Below the pieces are notes generated by a model. It worked only from the letters and a program-made list of their open reading frames with translations, did no database searches and was not told the DNA's origin. From IMG/VR virus record IMGVR_UViG_3300005563_000072, positions 1-33,398 of that record: a stretch of DNA of 33,398 bases; one strand, 5' to 3'. Source of the stretch: a virus. Position numbers and translations under genes: made by a program. Below, piece by piece: positions 26,463 to 33,398 of the stretch (position 1 is its first letter; every line of letters begins with the position of its first letter).

Positions 26463-27668
26463 ATGCCATCAAGTCTTGTAGTTATGGCCGTTGCTTACGG
26501 GGCCGGATCAGCAGCAACTGCTCTTGGCATTAGTGCTCTGGGTGCTGCTGTCATTGGTGCCGCAGCCGCTGCTACCGTAGGAACAGCAATGAATGGCGGC
26601 TCTTGGGGAGAACAATTTGGAATGGGCCTTATTGGTGCTGGTGTTGCTTCCGGAATTAGTTCTGCAATTGGTAGCGCCACAGCTTCTGGTATTGGAGAAG
26701 GAGCCGGTTCAGCAACTGGTAGCGGTTTGAGTGAGGGCGCAAGCCAAAGTTTTGGAAGTGGTTTAACAGACGGAGCCACTACTGGTCTTGGTAGTTCTGC
26801 TACTCCCGGACTAGAATCATCTTTAGGTGGTATGTCTGGTTTGGAAGGTTCAATTAGTTCTGGAGCAGCTGGAAGTGGTACTGATCTTAGCTCTATGATG
26901 AATGCAGGTGGAGCTAATGATTATAGTTCACTAGCCTCTCAGGGAACAGGTAGCGCAGGAAATTCTGCCACAGGGGCCTTTGATTCAGGAGCAGGATTTG
27001 GAATGAACGATGGAAATTCTATAGCTACACCGTCTTCTATTCCCTCCGGGGAAGGCATGGCTGGTGGTGGCATGGAAGGATTCCAAACTAATTCTCCACT
27101 GAACTATACTGGAACCTCGTCACCGCAGCTAGGAAGCGGAATGTATAATCTGAACTCTGGTGATTCACTTGGATTTAATGGTTCCGATGTTACTGGTGGG
27201 TTCTCAAACTTAGGAACTACTCCTATCCCCAATGCAGGTGCTGATGTTGTTACTCCTTGGGAAAAAGACCTTCAAACTGTAAAAAATGGTTTGGGAAATT
27301 TGTGGGATAGCACTGGTATTGGTTTTAATGCCAAAACAGGACTAAAAGCCGCTGGTGGACTGTATGACATGTACGCACGCAATCAGGCAGCAAAGGGCTA
27401 TAATCAAACTCTGAATAGTCTAAACAATATGTATGCTCCCGGTAGTGCAGAGTACAACTTGCTTCAACAAAAGTTGGATCGGCAAAATGCTGCGGCTGGC
27501 CGCCGTAGTCAGTCTTTGACCAACGCAGGTAACTTTGCGCAACAAGTAGCGACGCAACGTACACAAGCTTTGACAAGTCCACAATACTTGTCGACAATGA
27601 ATGCTAGAAACCAAAATAAATTCAATGGTCTGGGATCGTTGTTTAACTTTGCAGGAGGAATGTTCTAA
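26463..27668 (+). CDS. Internal virion (DNA ejection) protein, Gly/Ser-rich
   Basis: A 401-residue protein and the first of three candidate ejection proteins. Residues 1-80 are a hydrophobic Ala/Gly stretch (GAGSAATALGISALGAAVIG), able to insert into a membrane. The middle 80-260 is low-complexity Gly/Ser/Asn/Met-rich, and the C-terminus is helical (YNLLQQKLDRQNAAAGRRSQ) with LFNFAGGMF at the end. Such composition fits small internal proteins that leave the capsid with DNA to form an envelope channel. Coupled by TAATG to the next gene. Confidence 0.72.
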   Translation: MPSSLVVMAVAYGAGSAATALGISALGAAVIGAAAAATVGTAMNGGSWGEQFGMGLIGAGVASGISSAIGSATASGIGEGAGSATGSGLSEGASQSFGSGLTDGATTGLGSSATPGLESSLGGMSGLEGSISSGAAGSGTDLSSMMNAGGANDYSSLASQGTGSAGNSATGAFDSGAGFGMNDGNSIATPSSIPSGEGMAGGGMEGFQTNSPLNYTGTSSPQLGSGMYNLNSGDSLGFNGSDVTGGFSNLGTTPIPNAGADVVTPWEKDLQTVKNGLGNLWDSTGIGFNAKTGLKAAGGLYDMYARNQAAKGYNQTLNSLNNMYAPGSAEYNLLQQKLDRQNAAAGRRSQSLTNAGNFAQQVATQRTQALTSPQYLSTMNARNQNKFNGLGSLFNFAGGMF

Positions 27669-28696
27669 TGGCGGATAGTCCATATACAGTAGGTAATGCC
27701 CTAGATAGTTTTCAACTTGGGCAGATGAATGCTCAAAAACTGCAAACAGGTGACTTACAAAATCAACAACTTTCCGCACAGCTTCCGGGAATTGTTGGAC
27801 AATCTCAGTCTTTGGCAGCTAAAGGTCAGGTAGATCAACAAACATTGCCGCAAGCAATAGACATGATCAAGTCACAAACTTTGTCAAAAATGTCTGACAA
27901 CGATGCCAAAATGACTACTAACATGGGTGGACAAATCGCGCAGTTTGGGGCAATGCTTGACTCAATTCCGGCCCCTGCCCGTGCAGCCGCTGTTGCTCAA
28001 TTTGCTAGCAAATTTAACATGCCACCAGATAGCCCCTTAATGAAGGGTATTTTGGCTACTGATCCTGAGAAGCTACCAGAGGCTGTTAAAGCAATTGGTA
28101 CAAACATGGTTCAACTTAGTTCGGACTATATAAAGAATGCCGGTATGTTGAATATCAAGGGCAATAACGCAGTTAATGCTGCCACTGTTGGAGCAAACGC
28201 TCGTAGGGATGTTGCAGGAATTAACGCGGGTAGTCGTCTTGAAGTTGCTGATCTTAACAATCAGTCTGCTGAGAAACGTGCACAAGCTGCTAATGCCCTG
28301 CGTGTACAGCTTCAAGAAACCAAGGCAAAGAGTCCTCAGCAACTTGTGGCCTCTCGTATGCAGCAATTCCAGTCAGACCCGAGTCAAGAGAATCGTGATC
28401 TTTTGCAACAATCTATTGATGTGGCGCAATCTGTTACACAGAATCCGCAACTCATGAAACTGTTCCAAGACGCCTCGGTTGGTCAATCGGTTCTCCCGGG
28501 ACTTCCTAACACTGTTCCGCAACCACAGCAAAATCCGGCGGCTAACTTCCCAACAGGTCCTAGTGCCCCACAAGCTCCGGCAGCGGCACCAACGGCCACT
28601 GCTCCCAAGCTTCCTCCGGGCGCTAAGATGGTTGGAACAGCAGGCGGTGTTCCGGTTTACGAGCTTAACGGGAAACGATACAAACTACAACAATAA
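27668..28696 (+). CDS. Internal virion (DNA ejection) protein, Gln-rich helical
   Basis: A 342-residue, Gln/Ala-rich, mostly helical protein. The N-terminus reads ADSPYTVGNALDSFQLGQMNAQ, a typical start for podovirus internal proteins, followed by long helices, a Gln/Arg region (RAQAANALRVQLQETK), a Pro-rich linker and a small C-terminal unit GTAGGVPVYELNGKRYKLQ. Between the hydrophobic ejection protein and the giant transglycosylase protein it is best read as the second ejection protein, like the middle proteins of P22 or T7 sets. Confidence 0.72.
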   Translation: MADSPYTVGNALDSFQLGQMNAQKLQTGDLQNQQLSAQLPGIVGQSQSLAAKGQVDQQTLPQAIDMIKSQTLSKMSDNDAKMTTNMGGQIAQFGAMLDSIPAPARAAAVAQFASKFNMPPDSPLMKGILATDPEKLPEAVKAIGTNMVQLSSDYIKNAGMLNIKGNNAVNAATVGANARRDVAGINAGSRLEVADLNNQSAEKRAQAANALRVQLQETKAKSPQQLVASRMQQFQSDPSQENRDLLQQSIDVAQSVTQNPQLMKLFQDASVGQSVLPGLPNTVPQPQQNPAANFPTGPSAPQAPAAAPTATAPKLPPGAKMVGTAGGVPVYELNGKRYKLQQ

Positions 28697-28705
28697 GGAA
28701 ACAAA

Positions 28706-31700
28706 ATGGCTCTCCAAGAATTTGATGGTGAACTGGACCCAACCAGCTATAATGATCCACGACTAGACGCCTACGCGCGCGAAGCCGCTGTCAAACGTGG
28801 CTTGGACCCAGATATCCTAGTTACAATTAAAAATCAAGGGGAGCGTTCTAATCCTACAGCAGTGTCTCCAAAAGGTGCCCGTGGCGTCATGCAACTGATG
28901 CCCGGCACTTGGAAGGCATACGGTAAAGGCCATCCTGATGATCCATATGCGTCTATTGACGCGGCTGGCGACTTCCTTAAGACAGAGCTATACCCCAAAT
29001 ATAAAACAAATAAGGCAGCCATGCTGGCCCACTACAATGGTGGTGTAAAAGCTGGAGAGGCCATATTGGCAGGGCTTGATGCTCCTTATGCAGAAACCCG
29101 TAATTATTTGAATCGAGCAGCTCCGAAAGGAGGTCTGGTCCCATTTGAGGGACAACTAGATTCTGATAATGGACTACAAGAATTCACTGGAGAGCTGGAC
29201 AAGCCAGAAACTCCTGAGCAACCAATTGTGCTTGACCAACCAGCAACTTCAGTTGCAAGTACACCAGTTCCAGCACTTGCTCCCAAGTCTACTAGTATGC
29301 TTGACGACATTGGTGCTGGCCTCAAAGATATTTGGGACAATCCGGGCACAGCAGCAAAAATGGCTGCCTCGTCTGGGGCGAAAATTGTCGATTTAGCGGG
29401 TAGCGTAGGTTCTATGGCTGCCGGTTATCTTGGTGGCGGAGCAGCCGGACTTATTTCTGGCGACCTTGACGTAGCTAAGAAGGTCAAAGACGAGATCATG
29501 GGTAAGCTGAGTCTGGACAAACAACTTCAGAAGTCCGGCCTTGCTATTGAAAATGCAGAGCCTTTTACTGGTGCTCTTGATACGGTTATTGGTAAGCCTG
29601 CGGAAGTTATTGCCCATACGGTGGCCCCTACTCCCGGTTTTGTACAAGACGTCGTCAAAGACGTATCTATGGCTGCACTTCCTTACGGTCTTCATAAAGG
29701 TAGTAAGGCACTTGCTGAACGAAGTGTGCCTACTCCAGAAGTTCCAAAGGCGGCCCCAGATGTAGTTACTACACCGAAGCTTCAAGAGTTTCAGGGAGAA
29801 CTTGATCTTGGAGAAGCCCCGCAAGCAGGTCCAATTCAACCGGGCGCAGGGTTAATCAAGAATACTGAAACTATTCCGGCCATTCAAGACTTAGCTAATC
29901 AGGCTCGTATGGATTTGGTTCAGCCAGACTTTCAGAATGCTCAAAAAGCATTTGGTCAGTTTGACGATGCCGTGGCTAAAACTGAGGCTAATCGCCCGGA
30001 GATTACTCCAGACCAATTGCAATTGTTTGAAGGTAAGTTGGACCAAGAAAATCCAGCCTATCCTAACCAAACACCCCGCTTGGACGAGGTTGTTCCAGAG
30101 ATGGATACTCGTACAATGGAGCAGAATAATCTGTTTCTGAATCCATTAGATGATTTGGTTCGCACCGCAAGGGAAGAAGCAAGTCCGGAACCTTACGCAC
30201 CACCTACTCCAGAACAGTTGGCTCAACAACGTATGGAGCGACGTATTAATGCTGCTCGTGAAGAGCCCATTGATCTTCCGGGACGTAAGCAAAGCCAGAT
30301 TCCTTTGGACCTAAGTACTCCTGATTATGTTAGCTATCAGCTAGACCGCGCTGCCGAGGATATTCAAGGCCGTGGTACTCAAAACTTGGATGGTACTTAT
30401 AATTTGGCAGGTCCTACTAAAGAGGACTTCCAAACCAAGAAGGACTTGCCAATGGTTATGTCTCCTCAGAAAGTGGTGGAGACTATGGGTGTTACTGCTA
30501 CTAATCTTAAACCTCCGCCAGCCGAGTTGGTTCGCTCTATTTCTCCTAACTGGGCTAAACGTGATACTTGGAATGAGCACCCAATTCTTCGCTCTACTTT
30601 TGATAACCTGAATCACTTACGTGATGAACGTAATGCATGGCTTAAGGATATCGTAGAACCAAAGCGTAATGAAGAAGGTGTCCTTGTTAAGCCCACTCAG
30701 TATTTGGATTCATTGGATGGCATGGAGCGCCGTGAGCAAGCCCACTACACTACCAAGTATGAAGGAGAGACTACTCCGGCTATGAAGGCTGAGGGACGTA
30801 ACTTCTTTAACTACGAAGAGTGGCGTGAGCGTGGAGCTTCTGATCGTGTTGCTAAAGCTCTTGTTGAGGGTTCGGATATTTATCAGAAGTCTTTGGAGAA
30901 GTATAACGCGGAAGCTAAGATGTTGGGAGAAAAACCAATTGCCGTTATTCCTAACTATTTTCCACATCGTCATATGGGAGACTTCTTTGTTGAGATCACG
31001 GACAAGCGTAACGGCCAAAAAGAAATCTTTCCGTTCCAAACCCTTGCGGATGCCAAGAAAGCTACACGGGATATTAGTCCTAGCGTAGATCGCTCCACAC
31101 ATCACATTGACTACGGACGTAAACAGCGTGGTGGAAATGATTTCAAGGACTTGATGGATGCTCTCCGCTCTCGTTCTGAAACCTTCCACGGAACGTCTCC
31201 TTCTGGCTTTACTACTATGCTTGATTCTATGCGTAAGAGTATGGATGAGGCATTCTTTGCCGGTAAAGAACGACGCACAGGTGCAGGGCACTATACCGGG
31301 GAGCAGGGGTATGATCTTAATGCTTCAAAGGCTCTTGCCCGTAAACAAAAAGAAGAAGTTCGATTTGTTACCGACAGCCCAGTTAAATACGCTACTGACA
31401 TGTCTAACTACCTGTTGGATCGTAAAGCAACCGGATTGAAGGAAGCCTATCAAAAAGCAGCAGAGGATAACGGTTTCGCCCATACCGGGGCGTGGTCTGA
31501 AACCAAGCGAGTAATGGATAAGCAAACTTCCTTGTACACAGACCCTGTGTTTGATTCAAGCAAGTCCACGTTTATCGAGGATGCTGCTGATTCTGTCGCC
31601 AAGTTGTTAGATCGTAATTCGGCTATTGAGGGCCATGCTCCTGTGTCTTGGTTGACACGCCGAGCCTTGGTGTCTCGCATGCACAATCTCAATCGTACGG

Positions 31701-33226
31701 CTACCAACTTGCTTCTGCATCCAGTTCTTAACTCTGCTTTGACTGCCTCCCAGTTCGCGCAATTCATGACTAGTCCAATTAACGTGGTGAGTCAAATCTC
31801 CCGTGCGTTGGCTAAGAATGAGGCACCATCCGGATTCATTGAGCAACTCAAACACACTGGTAAAACTCCTGCTGTTATTGGAGAAGCTTTTGCCAAGGGT
31901 GTGTGGGATGTTATGGCCCCTGAGAAGCTTAAGTCTGAGTCTGGTAAATCTGCACTGGCATGGGCAAAGCAACACGGTCATTTGGATTCTATGTTCAGCC
32001 ATGAGCATTTGGATTCTAAGGGCCGTGCAAAGCGTGCTATTAAGCTGGAAGGTTTAACTGTGGCGAGTGAGCAGTACCCACGTTCTATGACCTTCTTGGC
32101 GGGCTATAATGCGTTCCGTCGTCTTGGTTTCTCCGACATGGCGGCTAAGAAGGCTAGTGTTGAGTTTGCTAACACCATCATGGGAGACTACACCAAAGAA
32201 GGTAAGATTGAGTTCATTCGTGAACAATCTCCTTTGGTTGGTACTGCTATCTCCCCATTCTCTACTTGGATGTGGAATGCTAAAGCTCAGGTGGGTGCTC
32301 TTGCTACAAGTCTTGGTTCTCATGGAGCAGCTAAGAACTTTGTTACCGGAACTGTGGTTCCTTTGGCGGCTCTTGTTGGGGCTACTACAGCCTTTACAGG
32401 CTGGTCTGGTATGCCGGGAGTCCAAGATTACGATAATATCGTTAAATGGATTAACGAGACGTACAACACAGAACTGGCTACATCGTCTCAAGTTAATCTT
32501 GAGCATGGGGCTGACATATTCGGTTCGGATAAGGCTGCTAACGTAGGGTACTATGGAGCACTTCCAGAGGCAACAGGACGGGACACCGCGAAGTCTATTC
32601 GTTATGGCTCTATCTTAGACTTTGGTGCTCCGGGCGTAAGCTACGCAACAAGCCTTGGTAAAGCCGGTTATCAATTGGGTAAGAAAGGTTTGTCTGAACT
32701 CGGTCTGGTGGAAACTCCGACTGATGCTGATCTTTACAAAGCAGTCAAGAGCGCAGCTCCTCCGGGAACTAAGACTCTGGTGGAAGACTACTTTGCGAAG
32801 GATCGTCAGGACGGGGGCAAGGCTTTGAAATCCGGAATCATCCGCAAAGAGGGTGAATCTACCAAGGCCATGATTCTGCCATTTGGAGACCTTTCGGAAA
32901 AGAAGCAGCAAGATGTTAATAACACCGCTAACTATGTCAAGGCTCGTCAAAACAAACTGGCTGATCGCCAGCTTGAGTTGATCAAAGATAAGGCTTTGCG
33001 TAATGAAGATGTGTCATCTAACTTCAAGCAGCTTATTGATCTAAATCCAGACTACGCTAAACACCCAGTGTCGGTTGTCCAGTCTGTTGTTCAGGAAGCT
33101 ATGAAGCGTCAGTTGAGTCAGCAAGAATTTGAGGCTCTTAAGGCGGCTCGTAATCAATCTCTGAACGACAAACAAGATGCCGCCCGGCGTAAACAATATA
33201 TGGAGCGTGTACTGAATGCCAAATAA
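28706..33226 (+). CDS. Giant internal virion protein with lytic transglycosylase domain
   Basis: A 1506-residue protein. Residues 18-138 form an SLT-type lytic transglycosylase: GERSNP with catalytic Glu46, SPKGARGVMQLMPGTW (54-69), and AMLAHYNGG (105-113). It would open the peptidoglycan for DNA entry, like T7 gp16. Residues 1-450 contain six copies of F-x-G-x-L-D in flexible Pro-rich linkers. Hydrophobic Gly/Ala segments (about 215-252 and a C-terminal TVVPLAALVGATTAF) could insert in the membrane. The remaining body is large and helical. AAGGA precedes the ATG; the stop overlaps the endolysin start. Confidence 0.88.
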   Translation: MALQEFDGELDPTSYNDPRLDAYAREAAVKRGLDPDILVTIKNQGERSNPTAVSPKGARGVMQLMPGTWKAYGKGHPDDPYASIDAAGDFLKTELYPKYKTNKAAMLAHYNGGVKAGEAILAGLDAPYAETRNYLNRAAPKGGLVPFEGQLDSDNGLQEFTGELDKPETPEQPIVLDQPATSVASTPVPALAPKSTSMLDDIGAGLKDIWDNPGTAAKMAASSGAKIVDLAGSVGSMAAGYLGGGAAGLISGDLDVAKKVKDEIMGKLSLDKQLQKSGLAIENAEPFTGALDTVIGKPAEVIAHTVAPTPGFVQDVVKDVSMAALPYGLHKGSKALAERSVPTPEVPKAAPDVVTTPKLQEFQGELDLGEAPQAGPIQPGAGLIKNTETIPAIQDLANQARMDLVQPDFQNAQKAFGQFDDAVAKTEANRPEITPDQLQLFEGKLDQENPAYPNQTPRLDEVVPEMDTRTMEQNNLFLNPLDDLVRTAREEASPEPYAPPTPEQLAQQRMERRINAAREEPIDLPGRKQSQIPLDLSTPDYVSYQLDRAAEDIQGRGTQNLDGTYNLAGPTKEDFQTKKDLPMVMSPQKVVETMGVTATNLKPPPAELVRSISPNWAKRDTWNEHPILRSTFDNLNHLRDERNAWLKDIVEPKRNEEGVLVKPTQYLDSLDGMERREQAHYTTKYEGETTPAMKAEGRNFFNYEEWRERGASDRVAKALVEGSDIYQKSLEKYNAEAKMLGEKPIAVIPNYFPHRHMGDFFVEITDKRNGQKEIFPFQTLADAKKATRDISPSVDRSTHHIDYGRKQRGGNDFKDLMDALRSRSETFHGTSPSGFTTMLDSMRKSMDEAFFAGKERRTGAGHYTGEQGYDLNASKALARKQKEEVRFVTDSPVKYATDMSNYLLDRKATGLKEAYQKAAEDNGFAHTGAWSETKRVMDKQTSLYTDPVFDSSKSTFIEDAADSVAKLLDRNSAIEGHAPVSWLTRRALVSRMHNLNRTATNLLLHPVLNSALTASQFAQFMTSPINVVSQISRALAKNEAPSGFIEQLKHTGKTPAVIGEAFAKGVWDVMAPEKLKSESGKSALAWAKQHGHLDSMFSHEHLDSKGRAKRAIKLEGLTVASEQYPRSMTFLAGYNAFRRLGFSDMAAKKASVEFANTIMGDYTKEGKIEFIREQSPLVGTAISPFSTWMWNAKAQVGALATSLGSHGAAKNFVTGTVVPLAALVGATTAFTGWSGMPGVQDYDNIVKWINETYNTELATSSQVNLEHGADIFGSDKAANVGYYGALPEATGRDTAKSIRYGSILDFGAPGVSYATSLGKAGYQLGKKGLSELGLVETPTDADLYKAVKSAAPPGTKTLVEDYFAKDRQDGGKALKSGIIRKEGESTKAMILPFGDLSEKKQQDVNNTANYVKARQNKLADRQLELIKDKALRNEDVSSNFKQLIDLNPDYAKHPVSVVQSVVQEAMKRQLSQQEFEALKAARNQSLNDKQDAARRKQYMERVLNAK

Positions 33227-33398
33227 AACTACGGATAAAGGACTTACTATCATCCAAGAGTCGGAATCCCTTCGGCTCAAAGCTTACTACGATACCGGCA
33301 ATGTCCTCACCATTGGGTGGGGGCACACCGGTCCGGATGTTAAGCCGGGGATGGTGATCACGGAAGATCAAGCCAAGAAGTTTTTGCAAGCGGACGTT
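33216..33398 (+). CDS. Endolysin, T4-lysozyme-type (GH24), 5' part only
   Basis: The first 61 residues of a muramidase. Spacing of Glu17, Asp26 and Thr32 (ESLRLKAYYDTGNVLTIGWGHTG) matches the E-x8-D-x5-T catalytic triad of T4 lysozyme and P21-type endolysins. No signal-anchor is present, so release depends on the holin. The ATG at 33216 overlaps the end of the giant protein gene by 11 nt, with GGAG ten bases upstream. The C-terminal part lies beyond the window. Confidence 0.9.
   Translation, partial: MPNKTTDKGLTIIQESESLRLKAYYDTGNVLTIGWGHTGPDVKPGMVITEDQAKKFLQADV

Noticed and set aside
1-33398. CRISPR array, insertion sequence, integrase or attachment site
   Set aside because: No regularly spaced direct repeats with spacers, no transposase or recombinase motifs and no tRNA-overlapping duplicated core were seen.

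Overview
The window is part of a tailed double-stranded DNA phage genome with a short-tailed (podovirus-type) virion. The evidence is a head and tail set resembling P22-group proteins (portal, gp4-like adaptor, gp10-like tail hub), three consecutive internal or ejection proteins, the last a 1506-residue protein with an N-terminal transglycosylase domain, and no tape-measure, sheath or long-tail genes. A spanin pair (inner-membrane i-spanin with an embedded o-spanin lipoprotein) and a second lipoprotein point to a Gram-negative host. I see no integrase, repressor or rRNA. I cannot name host or genus from sequence alone.

Layout. Positions 1-8331 read entirely leftward (minus strand): 26 mostly small, tightly packed, often translationally coupled genes of accessory or early type, many overlapping by 1-8 nt. 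Several are too short for usual gene finders (20, 33, 43, 45, 55 and 57 residues). At the far left are a class I amidotransferase/C26 peptidase-like hydrolase and the first 126 residues of a phage COOH-NH2 ligase (amidoligase) of the kind known from phiEco32-like phages. The leftward arm carries six copies of a near-palindrome, TTAACA-N2-TGTTAA, a duplicated composite leader element, and a 102-nt stretch that can fold into a branched RNA.

Positions 8332-9211 are a non-coding divergent control region: two good leftward sigma70-like promoters, a cluster of TGTTGTA/TACAACA motifs, an array of six hairpins, then a perfect-consensus rightward promoter (TTGACA-17-TATAAT) followed within about 70 nt by an intrinsic-terminator-like hairpin.

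Positions 9212-33398 read entirely rightward: a PD-(D/E)XK nuclease-like protein, small terminase, HNH protein, a small basic protein, a tRNA-Gly(UCC)-like gene with odd arms, spanins, large terminase, portal, a probable ATT-initiated small gene, a GroES-like co-chaperonin, scaffold, decoration-like protein, major capsid protein, a terminator, then tail/appendage proteins, an SGNH esterase, holin, gp4-like and gp10-like tail proteins, a GNAT acetyltransferase, three ejection proteins and the start of a T4-lysozyme-type endolysin. Lysis functions are therefore split over three places (spanins 10.8-11.3 kb, holin 23 kb, endolysin 33.2 kb).

By eye the leftward arm is clearly richer in G+C than the rightward arm, changing near the control region; I did not compute exact values. 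Function assignments rest on motifs and family resemblance recognised by reading; no database search was run.
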